From Branchipolynoe longqiensis (taxonomy: Eukaryota; Annelida; Polychaeta; Phyllodocida; Polynoidae): a DNA stretch of 64,000 nucleotides. Under the pieces are notes generated by a model that was not told the origin of the DNA, ran no database searches, and saw only the letters and a list, made by a program, of their open reading frames with translations. Positions 22,631-33,447 of the stretch are shown one piece after another. The position numbers and the translations under genes are program-made. The DNA lies in contig CM059186.1 of assembly GCA_030323885.1 (NCBI GenBank), positions 146,693,810-146,757,809 on the forward strand, read 5' to 3'. The stretch's first letter is position 1; each line of letters starts with the position of its first letter.

Positions 22631-22953
22631 CCAGACAGGATGACCAAATGAGTTTAGCGTCTGCCTCCAATTTTGATAGAGTGTGGGATTCAAATGCCCA
22701 GATTTTAAAACCTGGTGGAGTCAAATCAATTACTTAAAAATGTATACTTGTCGCTTCCTAGCCATACGCTTGGCATTATTATACCAGGGCAAGGACTGGT
22801 TGGCTCAGTGTCAGGATAATGTGACTGAGTGGGATATCAGGTCATGGTGCTGGTGGCCTGGTCTCCCAGTGGGGCAGCACTATAAAGTCGGCATATACCC
22901 GTCCTGATATGACCCTAGATGTTGCCAGGATGTAAAGCTCCAACAACCAATGA
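22631..22953 (+). mobile_element. Full-length tRNA-derived SINE, type B head
   Basis: Plus-oriented. Head CCAGACAGGATGACCAAATGAGTTTAGCG, body CAAGGACTGGTTGGCTCAGTGTCAGGATAATGTGACTGAGTGGG, tail GCCAGGATGTAAAGCTCCAACAACC. An internal deletion removed the CATGAGTGCGCACTGTCACAAGTCGG stretch near 22895. Confidence 0.9.
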
Positions 22954-23084
22954 ACCAACTAGACGCTTGTATTTTCCTGAATTATAGGCAATTGTGTATT
23001 GATGTCATGAAGGAGCACATTTTATTTCTCCAATCGAGTACATTTGATGTACGACTAATTGTTTTCTAGTAGTTTCAGAGCCTG

Positions 23085-23600
23085 ATTTTACAGCATTCTA
23101 GTTCAATGGTGATTTTACATTGTTCTCGTTCAATGAGGATTTTACGGCATTCTCGTTCAATGGTGATTTCACAGCATTATAGGTCATTTGGATTTCATAG
23201 TATTATAAGTCAATGGATCTTTTATAGTTTGTTTGTTGGGTTTTTAGATTCTGGCAACATCTAAGATCATATCAGGATGGGTACTGAGTTGTGACAGTGT
23301 GCAGTCATCGTGACATTGGGAGACTAGGCCGCCGTCACCATGAACCGATGTTCAACATGGTCATGTTATCCTGATATGGAGCTAGCCAATCCAGTGGCAG
23401 GCTAGGAAGCGACAAGAATAAATTGTGTAAGTCATTAGTTTGACTAGGCCGAGTTTCAAAGTCCCGACCTTCCACATAGGAAGCCTACACTCTATCGATG
23501 CAGGCATCAAGTCCGGTCAGCCTTTTAGAGTATTCTATGTCAATGCGGTTTTAAACAGCATTGTGGGCCAATAGGGCTTTTCCAGTAGTATAGGTCAATC
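23085..23600. repeat. ~30-bp minisatellite interrupted by a SINE
   Basis: Units like TTTTACAGCATTCTAGTTCAATGGTGA repeat about five times before 23226 and about three times after 23517. The SINE between them is flanked by CTTTTATAG (23218-23226) and CTTTTAGAG (about 23523-23531), a duplication with one mismatch or a coincidence of the repeat itself. Confidence 0.75.
23227..23517 (-). mobile_element. tRNA-derived SINE, type A, with deletions
   Basis: Reverse-oriented. TTTGTTTGTTGGGTTTTTAGATTCTGGC start, body shortened around the CTTTATAGTGCTGCCC and CCTTGCCCTATCCTAG stretches, head CCGACCTTCCACATAGG...ATCAAGTCCGG. Confidence 0.85.
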
Positions 23601-23745
23601 AACACAAAGAATTAGATGATGGAAATATCAATGCTTCTGACTCAGTGGTGCCAACTCTCACGATATTCCCGTGACAGTAATGTAAATTGAAAGTTCCAAT
23701 CAGTTACCTCACGAGTCACGGATCTACCCCAAAATCCTACGAATT

Positions 23746-24036
23746 TCTGTACTTTTATATGAATTGTTGTATGAATTTTGTAAGGCATTGGTGGAGTGCG
23801 CCCATTGGATAAAAATGAATTTCTGTACTTTTGTATGAATTTCTGTACTTTTGCATGAATTTCTGTACTTCTGTATACATTTCAGTACTTGTGTATGAAT
23901 TTCTGTACTTTTGTATGAATTTCTGTACTTGTGTATGAATTTCTGTACTTCTGGATGAATTTCTGTACTTCTGGATGAATTTCTGTACTTGTGTATGAAT
24001 TTCTGTACTTTTGTATGAATTTCTGTACAAGTAAAT
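23746..24036. repeat. 20-bp minisatellite
   Basis: About 12 copies of GAATTTCTGTACTTNTGTAT. The variable base and the GTAT/GGAT ending define subtypes. Frames reading YKSTEIHTKVQKF-like repeats are translation artefacts. Confidence 0.95.
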
Positions 24037-24811
24037 ATCAAGTCATACATGTGCTAAACTATCAGAATTTCAAGCTTCTGGACTTTGTCCTTGACTGACC
24101 CAGTAGGATACTTCCATGGCTGAAAATGCCCTCAAATAGCCCACTTTAAAGCCTTTTTTGTAAAAAAAAAAAAAAAAAAAAAATCTGTGGCAGCAAGCCC
24201 ACAGACCCTCCTAGCAAGATTGCGGCTGCCATAACTCAGGTTCCACGCCCGCAATGCAAAACCTCAAGGATTCTCAGTACCTCCAAGTTGGCAACACTGC
24301 TGACGTTGGTGGGAAGGTGAAGGTGAAGTTCGCCCATTCGCCGACAGGTGGCTGTCGGTGAGCCACAGATGGCACCGGCAAATATCCAGTCGCCGACTCA
24401 GACTCATACATTAGACTAATTAAGATTCCGCACAAACCGGGATTTGGAATCATTACCCGAATTAAATCACCCCCCCCCCCCTCCGTTTTGCGATATTCAG
24501 AAGGAAGGAAGGAAGAATGGGGGAAAGGATTTTAATTGTAATTAAGTGTACGGTATTAGTTCTGTGAATCAAATGTTGGTTCATTCTTCCGAAGATGTTA
24601 ACCAATGAGTTTTGACAGATGCGACGGTAATTATTCATGATATGGGTATTTATCATATACCTAGTTATTCATCAGACATGGATAATACAGAAATTTGTCA
24701 TTTTTAGAATGCTTGATTTCAATATAATTTATATATATATTCAAATTCAAGCACGAACTTTACCAAATTAGAAGAAATCTGATATATAATTACACCAAAA
24801 CTGACATGCAC
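24037..24811. other. No gene; A-run and C-run
   Basis: Poly(A) of about 22 bases near 24162 and a C-run near 24470. No coding signal. Confidence 0.4.
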
Positions 24812-25071
24812 TTAAAGCTGCATAGTCTGATGAAATCATCAAATTTTCAAAACCAAAACAATTATCTAAATTTGATTTGACATATCTAGCTTAGATACTG
24901 ATGCACTTATTAAGCATTTGTCACCACACAGAAGGAAATAGTGAGGCAATTGAATAGATCATGTTACTGCAGAATGCTATGGTGTCAGAGTTTTGGCAAG
25001 CTTGGCAAAATTAATTTGGCATGGTTGCACTTTAAATATCTCAAAAGTTAGCCACTTCAAATAAAAGTTAC

Positions 25072-25934
25072 CAAGACTACTCAGATACTGGTGAGAGAGC
25101 TACTATTCGCAGATGACAGTGCACTGGTTGCCCACTCTGCTGAAGAGACCCAGAAAATAGTGGACGCTTTCTCCGATGCATCAACGAAGTTTGGCCTGAA
25201 AATTAACATCAGGAAGATGGAGGTGCTGTACCAACCAACTCTACAAGAACCCCGAGAGGAGGAGATCATGGTTGACGGAAACAAGCTGAACTCTGTTCCG
25301 GAATTCACCTATCTCGGAAGCACTATATCAAGTGATGGATGCATTGATGCTGAGATACAGAGGAGGATGGCCAAGGCTAGCGCATCTTTTGGCCGACTAC
25401 GCCAGAGACTCTGGAACAACCACCATGAGTGGATTCGGGTCAAAGGTAAGATCTACCGCGCAATCGTGCTATCCACCCTACTATACGGAGCCAAGGCCTG
25501 GACAGTGTACAGACGGCAGGTGAAAAAGCTGCATGCCTTCATGATGCAACATCTGCGTTCAATCATGAGGCTAACCTGGAAGGACAAAGTGACGAATAAG
25601 GAAATACTCGAACGGATGGGGCTGCCCTCTATGGAAGATCTTCTGATCAAAAAGTATCTCCGGTGGACTGGACACCTCATGAGGATGTCATCAGACAGGC
25701 TACCAAAGCAGATCCTTTATTCTCAACTGTCTTCTGGCTACAGAAAGAGAGGGCACCCCCGTCTCCGGTTCAGGGATACCATCAAGAGAAACCTGAAGCT
25801 GAGAGACATTAAGACCGACTCATGGACGCAACTCACACAGCAGAGAGCTAAATGGAGAGCGGCAGTCAAGTAATGAAAGCAGTCTTTGTCGCATCGCGAC
25901 CGACAGCATGATGATGATGAATGATGATGATGAA
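25072..25934 (+). mobile_element. 5'-truncated APE-type LINE, 3' end
   Basis: Carries the C-terminal part of a reverse transcriptase (25091-25873), a short 3'UTR (GTCTTTGTCGCATCGCGACCGACAGC) and an ATGATGATGA tail. Landed inside the TTAA MITE. The same 3' end occurs at 6965, 13205 and 53694, so this LINE family supplied several insertions in the window. Confidence 0.9.
25091..25873 (+). pseudogene. Non-LTR reverse transcriptase, C-terminal 260 residues
   Basis: The uninterrupted frame begins inside the RT palm at LLFADDSALVAHS, whose FADD is the active-site motif C (about residues 5-8). Next come the GLKINIRKMEVLYQP stretch, EFTYLGSTISSDGCIDAEIQRRMAKA (thumb side), TLLYGAKAWTVYRRQVKKLHAF and the basic C-terminal domain WTGHLMRMSSDRLPKQILY...GYRKRGHPRLRFRDTIKRNLK. 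Everything upstream (endonuclease and RT motifs 1-4) is lost through 5' truncation, so it cannot work alone. The layout resembles the craniofacial-development-protein-2-like LINE polymerases often annotated in invertebrates; I do not assign a clade. No frame breaks within the preserved part suggests a fairly young copy. Confidence 0.9.
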
Positions 25935-26055
25935 TGAACGATCAGCCTAATGTATTTATCTCAGAAAATTTCTGAAACTCAAAACCATCGGACTATGCAA
26001 CTTTAACAAAAGAGAGCATACTTTGAACTAGGGCACATTTCACATGTTCAGTGAC

Positions 26056-26365
26056 CGGAAGCCGTGGCCGAATTGATAGAGCGCAGGCATCCCGTGTGGA
26101 AGGTCGGGAGTTCAATTCTCAGTCGAGTCAAATCAATGACTTACAAAATTGATACTTGTCGCTGCCTTGCCAGGTGTTTGGCTTTATTAGGATAGGGCAA
26201 GGACTGGTTGTCAGGATAATATGAGATATCATGGTGCTGGCAGCCTGGTCTCCCAGTGGGGCATCCCTGTAAAGTTACCATAAGTACATGTATTGTCACA
26301 AGTCAGTACCCATTCTGATATGACCTTAGATGTAGCCAGGACATAACATTCCAACAAACAAACTA
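26056..26365 (+). mobile_element. tRNA-derived SINE, type A head
   Basis: Plus-oriented. Head GCCGTGGCCGAATTGATAGAGCGCAGGC and box B-like GAGTTCAATTC, body and tail to GACATAACATTCCAACAAACAAAC. A deletion removed GCTCAGTGTCAGGATAATGTGACTGAGTGGG-type sequence near 26212-26228. Confidence 0.9.
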
Positions 26366-26407
26366 AATCTATCCTGCACCTTATTATAAGCATAATCCAT
26401 ACTAGTA

Positions 26408-26674
26408 CACTCATTAAACATTTGCTTTTGCAGAGAAAGCGGTTACTACTAAATCAATGCAATAGAACCTCATACTGCTGAAGCCTATTGTGTCAGAATT
26501 TGTATATGCTTACATAAATTAATTTTGCATGTTATCACTTCAAATGTCTCCAAAGTAAGCCATTTAAAATAAAAGTTACTTTAAACTCAAGTAAAGCAAA
26601 TAATAATAGCCAATATGATGTATTTATCACAGAAAATTGAGAAAATTCAAAACCATCGAACTATGAAATGTTAA
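26408..26674 (+). mobile_element. MITE of the TTAA family, copy 4, left-truncated
   Basis: Begins in the interior at CACTCATTAAACATTTGC and runs to CCATCGAACTATGAAATG plus TTAA (26671-26674). More diverged than copies 1-3. Confidence 0.75.
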
Positions 26675-26689
26675 GCCCGGGAAATTCAA

Positions 26690-26850
26690 ATTCCAGCCAA
26701 TGGTTCTTTCTCAATCACACTGCTGCTTGTCCTATCCTCCTAATTCCAAACACTAGCCGAAGTAGCAGCAAGTATACATTTTTAACACTTTGATTTGGCT
26801 CAGCCGGGGTTCGACCCCATCACATGCTACACAGGAAGGGAGCGCTCAAT
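26690..26850 (-). mobile_element. Diverged SINE fragment
   Basis: Reverse-oriented. TGCTTGTCCTATCCTCCTAATTCC, TTGATTTGGCTCAGCCGGGGTTCGACC and CTACACAGGAAGGGAGCGCTC show body and head. Confidence 0.7.
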
Positions 26851-28075
26851 CAATCAATCAATCAATAGGATACAGCTATAATAGGCCTTGGACCTGTTAG
26901 CCGCTCTTAATTAATTGAAATGGAGACAGTTCTTCAGATGTGGTCAATCGTAGCAACTGTCACTGGCTCCAAGATATATGTAATGCTTGACCAGTATGCA
27001 TCCAGTCGGGACTTGAAGCAGTTCACCGACTCCGCTGCTATGACACTCTCCGGCAGGTCATTCCACAGGTCAACCACCCTAAAGCCGAAAAAGTTGTGTC
27101 GCAGGTCCAGTCTGGAGTACCGCTTCCTCAGCTTCAGGGAGTGCCCTCTGGTCCTGGTGTTGGAGTCTCTGATAAGGGGGCCGCCTGTCTTGTAGATACC
27201 ATGGAGATATTTGAATACTTCAATCATATCCCCCCGGGCCCGTCTGTAGTACATGCTTGGGATCTTCAAATGACGCATACGTTGTTCATAGGGTATTGCA
27301 TCGAATCCATGTACAAGCTTCGTTGCCCTTCTTTGGATCCTCTCAATTGACTCAGCATCCTTCCTGTAGAGTGGTGACCACACAACATTTCCATATTCCA
27401 AAAGTGGACGTGCAAGGGATGTGTACAGTCTGCGTACAACATCCTCGTCTAGGTATGTGTACGATCTTCGAATGATAGCCAGTATTCCATTAGCTCTGTT
27501 GGCGGCTTCCTGGATGTGGTCGCTGAATGTCAGTTTGTTGTCCACCTTGACACCCAAGTCCTTTTCTATCATTGTTTCGGAGAGCGGAACATTATTCACA
27601 CCATCGTTCATTACATAGATGTGCTTGCTGTTTTTGCCCCCTAAGTGCATCACTTTGCATTTTGAAGCATTAAACTTCAGCTGCCAATCACTTGACCACT
27701 TCTGCATGTTGTTGAGGTCCTTCTGCAAGTCCCGTGAGTCACTACCTTTCTCCATACGGCGGAATACTTTGGTATCGTCAGCAAACATTTGGACCATAGA
27801 ATGTACAACCTCTGGTAAGTCATTGATATATATCACAAATAAGACTGGTCCAAGCACGCTGCCCTGAGGTATTCCGCTTTTCACCGAGCACCATCCTGAT
27901 GGTTTGCCATTTACAATGACTCGCTGTCTTCTGTTGCTCAGAAAATCCTTTATCCAGTGTAGGACATCTCCTCTTATGCCATAGCCATGCAGTTTTTTTT
28001 AGCAGTCGCTGGTGTGGAACAGTGTCGAATGCTTTTTGGAAATCTAGATAAATAGCATCCACTTGACCAGCTCAA
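26851..28075 (-). mobile_element. 5'-truncated CR1/Jockey-group LINE
   Basis: Minus-strand LINE ending (3') in an ATTG-repeat tail at 26847-26868 and running 5' to about 28075, where it breaks off. It contains a 316-codon RT frame plus a frameshifted upstream segment (about 27885-28075) that still shows the AIYLDFQKAFDTVPHQRLL motif. A homopolymer at 27991-27998 marks one likely frame break. Confidence 0.9.
26934..27884 (-). pseudogene. Non-LTR reverse transcriptase, C-terminal half
   Basis: Begins at GIPQGSVLGPVLFVIYINDLP (RT motif 4, residues about 4-24) and has the active-site FADDTKVFR (about 35-43), QLKFNASKCKVMHLG (motif D/E region) and EKDLGVKVDNKLTFSDHI. The conserved thumb and C-terminal domain follow (LARPLLEYGNVVWSP, IERIQRRATKLV, RRARGDMIEVFKYLHG, FGFRVVDLWNDLPESV). 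This order is that of CR1/Rex/Jockey-group LINEs, whose polymerase ends without RNase H. Upstream RT motifs sit in a different frame and the endonuclease is missing, so the copy is dead. Function in a complete element: target-primed reverse transcription of its own RNA in the nucleus. Confidence 0.92.
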
Positions 28076-28126
28076 CTCATTCCATCATTCCATCATTCCA
28101 TCATTCCATCCTCAACTGGTTAGCTA
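28076..28126. repeat. (CATTC)n-like microsatellite
   Basis: CATTCCATCATTCCATCATTCCATC at the broken 5' edge of the LINE. Confidence 0.8.
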
Positions 28127-28257
28127 GGTATCATGTGACTGAGTGGGATATCGGGTCATGGTGCCAACGGCCTTGTCTCCCAGAGGGGCAGCACTATAAA
28201 GTCACCATGAGTGTGCGCTGTTGCTAGGCCATAAAACCACAACCAACAAACAAACCA
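28127..28257 (+). mobile_element. SINE 3' half
   Basis: Plus-oriented, from ATGTGACTGAGTGGGATATCGGGTCATGG to a CAACAAACAAAC tail, with an internal deletion before GTTGCTAGGCC. Confidence 0.85.
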
Positions 28258-28261
28258 TACT

Positions 28262-28331
28262 CAATTGGAGTTTGAACCTAGAATCTGCCGCACAGGAAGC
28301 GAGCTCTCAACTCATTTGGCCATCCCGCCTG
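28262..28331 (-). mobile_element. SINE head fragment, type B
   Basis: Reverse-oriented TTTGAACCTAGAATCTGCCGCACAGGAAGCGAGCTCTCAACTCATTTGGCCATCCCGCC only. Confidence 0.75.
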
Positions 28332-28333
28332 TA

Positions 28334-28690
28334 AGTTTGTTTGTTGTTGTTTTACGTCCTAGCAACATCGAAGGTCATATCAGGACGGGTACCGACTCAT
28401 GACAGTGTGAACTCGTGGCGTTTTAATAGTGCTGCCCCACTGGGAAATCAGGCTGCAAGCACCATGACCTGATATCCCACTCAGTCACATTATCCTGACA
28501 CTGAGCGAACCAGTCCTTGCCCTATCCTAGTAATGCTGAGTGCCAGGCTAGGAAGCGACAAGTATAAATTGTTATGTCATTGGTTTGACTCTACCAGGGT
28601 TCGAACCCACGATCTCATGGGTTCTGATCCCCCGATCTTCCAAAACAGGGGGCGGACACTCAACTCATTCAGCCACCCTGCCTGGTCCAG
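28334..28690 (-). mobile_element. Full-length SINE, type B head
   Basis: Reverse-oriented, about 355 bp, from TTTGTTTGTTGTTGTTTTACGTCC to the head CATTCAGCCACCCTGCCTGG. The head region is longer than in other copies because the box B-adjacent segment is duplicated (GAACCCACGATCTCATGGGTTCTGATCCCCCGATC). The 58398 copy shares this longer head. Confidence 0.9.
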
Positions 28691-28912
28691 CCTGTAAGTA
28701 GTTAGTCCTGGCCCTGCCATAGAGACCTGTACACAACTGTTGAAGAGGAGAATTTGAATGTTGGTTCGAGTAATAGACATATATAGCTTTAAAACTTCAC
28801 TAGGTGGAATTTTGAAAAACCGTGCAAAAACTGGAAATGGACATGTTTAAAAATGGCTGCTCATAGCAACCGGATGTAGTATTGTTTGGGCTTAGTCGAG
28901 TACCTAGCGACA
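28691..28912. other. No gene recognised
   Basis: Short spacer; nothing recognised. Confidence 0.4.
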
Positions 28913-29268
28913 TACAAGCTGCATAGTCCGATGAAACATCAAATTTTCAAAACCAAAGCAATTATCTAGATTTGATTCTACATATCTAACTTAGATAATG
29001 ATGCACTTATTAAGCATTTGCTGCCACATAGAAGGGAATCCTGAGACAATTTAATAGAACCTGTTACTGCTGAAGCCTGCGGTGTCATAGTTTTGGCATG
29101 TTTGCCAAAACTAACTTTACATCTTTGAATTTTAAATATCTCAAAACTTATCCAATTAAGATAAAAGTTACTTCAAAGGTAGCAAGGTAATAAGGTAGAT
29201 AGTAAGGATCAGTTTTATATTTTTTTCTCAGAAAAAAATTACAGAAGCTCAAAATCATCAGACTTTAA
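28913..29268 (+). mobile_element. MITE of the TTAA family, copy 5
   Basis: Left end mutated (CATACAAGCTGCATAGTCCGATG). The right end has lost eight bases of the inverted repeat (ATCAGACTTTAA). The interior is well conserved. Confidence 0.8.
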
Positions 29269-29862
29269 TAGATTGACTATCGGAACCCATTATGACAGTA
29301 TTTAAACGAGGCGCCAGTGAAGCAATATCCCATGGGCAGTGGTCACATTAACCTTGGTCTCCGGTGAGGTGATTAATGTTTTATTCTCTCAATGTGTTTA
29401 GTTTAAATATCACAATCCATATGCAGAACAATATATATGTAACAATATTGATAGGTATTGATTATATATTTCTCGCCATGGGCTAGATTTACCTATCTAT
29501 CCCTGCATTCCACTCCTTCAGTCATATCATTAAATGTCCATGTGTTCAGACAAAATTGATACCAGTCACTAACTAGCTTGGAGCTAAGCAATAACAGAAT
29601 AGGGGCGCAATGACCTGTTTGATCTGTATCATGATAATGCGACTGAGTCTTAGTCTTCCTGAGTAGCATCACTATAAAGTCGACAATCGTTTGAACTGTC
29701 ACAAGTCGGTACCCGTCTATACATCACTTAGATTGCTGTTGTTGGTCATATTATTAGGGCGGTATATGACCGTAGATGTTGCTAGAAGGCACATTCCCAA
29801 CTCAAGAAGACTTCCTATGAGAGTAGTGTCGTTCTACCAAGCAGAAAGAATGCACTCCTGAT
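29269..29862. other. No gene; diverged SINE
   Basis: A strongly diverged plus-oriented SINE occupies about 29605-29795 (ATGATAATGCGACTGAGTC, AGCATCACTATAAAGTCGAC, CACAAGTCGGTACCCGTC, GACCGTAGATGTTGCTAG). No coding region. Confidence 0.6.
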
Positions 29863-31710
29863 ATGGAAGTATGAAAGCATGAAAGTATGAAAGTATGAAA
29901 GTATGAAAGTATGAAAGTATGAAAGTATGAAAGTATGAAAGTACCAAAGTATCAAAGTATCAAAGTACCAAAGTATCAAAGTATCAAAGTATCAAAGTAC
30001 CAAAGTATGAAAGTATCAAAGTATCAAAGTATCAAAGTAACAAAGTATGAAAGTATGAAAGTATGAAAGTATGAAAGTATGAAAGTATGAAAGTACCAAA
30101 GCATCAAAGTATGAAAGTATGAAAGTATGAAAGTATGAAAGTATGAAAGTATGAAAGTATGAAAGTATGAAAGTACCAAAGTACCAAAGTATGAAAGTAT
30201 GAAAGTATGAAAGTATGAAAGTATGAAAGTATGAAAGTATGAAAGTATGAAAGTATGAAAGTATGAAAGTATGAAAGTATGAAAGTACCAAAGTACCAAA
30301 GTATCAAAGTATCAAAGTATCAAAGTATCAGAGTAACAAAGTATGAAAGTATGAAAGTATGAAAGAATGAAAGAATGAAAGTATGAAAGTATGAAAGTAT
30401 GAAAGTACCAAAGTATCAAAGTATCAAAGTATCAAAGTATCAAAGTATCAAAGTATCAAAGTATCAAAGTAACAAAGTATGAAAGTATGAAAGCATGAAA
30501 GTATGAAAGTATGAAAGTATGAAAGTATGAAAGTACCAAAGCATCAAAGTATCAAAGTATCAAAGTATCAAAGTATCAAAGTATCAAAGTATGAAAGTAC
30601 CAAAGTACCAAAGTATCAAAGTAGCAAAGTATCAAAGTATCAAAGTAACAAAGTATGAAAGTATGAAAGTATGAAAGAATGAAAGTATGAAACTATGAAA
30701 GTATGAAAGTACCAAAGTATGAAAGTATGAAAGTATGAAAGTATCAAAGTATCAAAGTATCAAAGTATCAAAGTATCAAAGTAACAAAGTATGAAAGTAT
30801 GAAAGTATGAAAGTATGAAAGTATGAAAGTATGAAAGTATGAAAGTACCAAAGTATGAAAGTATGAAAGTATGAAAGTATGAAAGTATGAAAGTATGAAA
30901 GTATGAAAGTATGAAAGTATGAAAGTATGAAAGTATGAAAGTATGAAAGTATGAAAGTATGAAAGTATGAAAGCATGAAAGTACCAAAGTACCAAAGTAT
31001 CAAAGTATCAAAGTATGAAAGTAACAAAGTATGAAAGTATGAAAGTATGAAAGTATGAAAGCATGAAAGTATGAAAGTACCAAAGTATCAAAGTATCAAA
31101 GTATCAAAGTATCAAAGTATCAAAGTACCAAAGTATCAAAGTATCAAAGTATCAAAGTATCAAAGTATCAAAGTATGAAAGTATGAAAGTATGAAAGTAT
31201 GAAAGTATGAAAGTACCAAAGTATCAAAGTATCAAATTATCAAAGTATCAAAGTATGAAAGTATGAAAGTAACAAAGTATGAAAGTATGAAAGTATGAAA
31301 GTATGAAAGTATGAAAGTATGAAAGTACCAAAGTATCAAAGTATCAAAGTATCAAAGTATCAAAGTATCAAAGTATCAAAGTATCAAAGTATCAAAGTAT
31401 CAAAGTATCAAAGTATCAAAGTACCAAAGTATCAAAGTATCAAAGTATCAAAGTATCAAAGTATCAAAGTATCAAAGCATGAAAGCATGAAAGTATGAAA
31501 GTATGAAAGTACCAAAGTATCAAAGTATCAAAGTATCAAAGTATCAAAGTATCAAAGTATCAAAGTATCAAAGTATCAAAGTATCAAAGTATCAAAGTAT
31601 CAAAGTATCAAAGTATCAAAGTATCAAAATATCAAAGTATCAAAGTATCAAAGTATTAAAGTATCAAAGTATCAAAGTATCAAAGTATCAAAGTATCAAA
31701 GTACCAAAGT
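29863..31710. repeat. 1.85-kb array of an 8-bp repeat with alternating unit types
   Basis: About 230 copies of an octamer in three forms: GTATGAAA, GTATCAAA and GTACCAAA (rarely GTAACAAA, GCATGAAA). Blocks of one form alternate with blocks of another, and composite blocks recur (a run of TATC units, then GTAACAAA, then a run of TATG units, then GTACCAAA). Small arrays therefore look to have been copied as larger units. The last ~270 bp are almost pure GTATCAAA. Frames giving YFHTFILS-like or KYQSIKVS-like repeats are artefacts. Confidence 0.97.
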
Positions 31711-31775
31711 GACCCGTGTGCGGTATGCAGGGTGGGCGTTGGGACAAGAGAGGGTGCGGCCGAACACACACAACT
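31711..31775. other. Spacer between array and MITE
   Basis: Short GC-rich spacer. Confidence 0.4.
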
Positions 31776-32172
31776 TAAGCATCAGTCACACTACCCCTTC
31801 CGACGGCCTGCAACCACTTTCCGACCACTTTGGACCAAAGAACCCACAGCCACTGGCGACCTTCTTCCCACCAAAGTAATGGTCACAGACCTTCATCTAG
31901 TCATTTTTATCAAGAAGAGGTTTTTATTGCAGTAGCCGCCATATCCTTGCGACCAAAATGGTTACAACGTCAGCGACCACTGAGGACCATTTTGCGATCA
32001 CCTTGCGACTTCTTTGCGACTTCTTTGCGACCATTTTGTGACCATTTCGTGACCATTTTGAAACTATTTAGCGATGATTTTGCGACCACTTGCAACTTCT
32101 TTGCAACCAACCTCTTTTTTATGATCGCAAAGTGGTAGCAAGCGGTCGCAAGCAGTAGTGTGAATGGGGTAA
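31776..32172. mobile_element. Harbinger-like MITE 2
   Basis: Bounded by TAA at 31776-31778 and 32170-32172. Ends are weakly inverted (CAGTCACACTACC at left; AGTAGTGTGAATGGGG at right). The interior is a degenerate series of GCGACCATTTTG/GCGACTTCTTT motifs. Grouped with the elements at 7920, 57167 and 62662 by the CACACTAC/GTAGTGTG termini and 3-bp TWA duplication. Confidence 0.65.
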
Positions 32173-32306
32173 TATAGACACACATGCAGGTACCGAAGTA
32201 ACGTCCAAGGCCGGGCGACTCGGTGAGATAGTAGCTGACTATAGGGGCGCTGTGAAAGGCATGCCGGACATCAGCTAAGAGTGAATCGCGCCATAAACCG
32301 CCATCA

Positions 32307-32592
32307 TCAGGACAGATACCGACTTGTGACAGTGTGCTCTCGTGGCGAATTTATAGTGCTGCTCCACTGGGAGAGCGGGCTTCCAGCACCATGACTGTGA
32401 TATCCCACTCAGTCACATTATCCTGACACTGGGCCAACCAGTCCTTGCCATATCCTAATAATGCTAAGTGCATGGCTAGGAGGAAGTGACAGGTATCACT
32501 TGTGTAAGTCATTGGTTTGACTCGACCCGGAATTAAACTCCCGACCTTCCGCAGGGGAGGCCTGCACTGTACCGATTCGGCCACCGCGTCCG

Positions 32593-32594
<2 letters not shown>
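32307..32594 (-). mobile_element. tRNA-derived SINE, type A head, tail missing
   Basis: Reverse-oriented. CATCAGGACAGATACCGACTTGTGACAGTG to CCGATTCGGCCACCGCGTCCG. Confidence 0.9.
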
Positions 32595-32644
<50 letters not shown>

Positions 32645-32770
32645 AATATATATATATATAATATGTAATGTATGTATGTACACATACATACATCTATGTA
32701 CACATATAAACATATATATATATATATAAATGCATACACACATATCCACTTATACCTTTAAATACATATA
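32595..32770. repeat. (TA)n and (CATA)n microsatellite
   Basis: About 60 bp of pure TA followed by TATGTACACATA repeats, starting exactly at the SINE head end. Confidence 0.95.
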
Positions 32771-32773
32771 TAT

Positions 32774-33361
32774 GGGTCATTCTCCAAAACTGGGCACCAC
32801 ATATTTGGTCTCCATGTTGCAATGCTGATAATTAAGTCTTTGTTTTATTGATAGCAAATCAAATATTTATTATAGCCTCTGTCTATTAGGTATGTTAGCA
32901 GTTCTGCATGTATTGAAGTTATCCCACACAAAAATATCAAAATTATAATTGTATGATTTTGCGCTAGAGTGAAAATGTTAAAATTTACACATTGACACCA
33001 TACATGTAGCCAAACTGTTTTTCAACTTATTTTTCAACTTTTTTCTTGTAAGTCATAACCTTGTCTGCTTAACAGTAATCAATAAAATGTTGTTTGACTA
33101 TGTTGTATATGTTAAAATGAGGTCTGGATGTGTCTTTGATTTTCATGTTACACGAGTAATATTAATGTATTGCTCAATTTGTATAAGATCTAATTCAAAA
33201 AGTGAAACTCATTTTTGTCAACTCTGACATATGCACAACATGCAAACCTTCAAAGGACATTGGATTAGGCTATTATTTGGAAGGATGTTTGCTATTATTT
33301 GGAAGGTTTTCACTTCTGGTTTCCAGGTCACACTTTTGTGCCCAGTTTTAGAGAATGACCC
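32774..33361. mobile_element. MITE with 24-bp inverted termini
   Basis: 588-bp element. The left end GGGTCATTCTCCAAAACTGG continues to GCAC. The right end is its reverse complement with one mismatch (GTGCCCAGTTTTAGAGAATG then ACCC). Flanks read TAT/ATA within an AT-rich stretch, so the target duplication is probably TA or TAT. Interior AT-rich and non-coding. Superfamily not assigned. Confidence 0.8.
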
Positions 33362-33447
33362 ATATACATATGTATATACACGTCCAAATAGACATATAGA
33401 AATTGTTCAACTATGTATATACATACATACATATATGCATATATATG

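Larger units (their letters stand above)
24812..26006 (+). mobile_element. MITE of the TTAA family, copy 3, split by a LINE
   Basis: Left part 24812-25071 (TTAA then AGCTGCATAGTCTGATG) and right part about 25935-26006 (CCTAATGTATTTATCTCAG to GGACTATGCAACT then TTAA 26003-26006). The middle is a LINE 3' fragment. About 30 bases of MITE sequence around the insertion are missing. Confidence 0.85.

Noticed and set aside
24812..26006. LINE and MITE as one composite transposon
   Set aside because: MITE halves align to intact sister copies on either side of the LINE end, so it is a simple nested insertion.
29863..31710. CRISPR-like regular array
   Set aside because: An 8-bp tandem repeat has no unique spacers, and the genome is eukaryotic.
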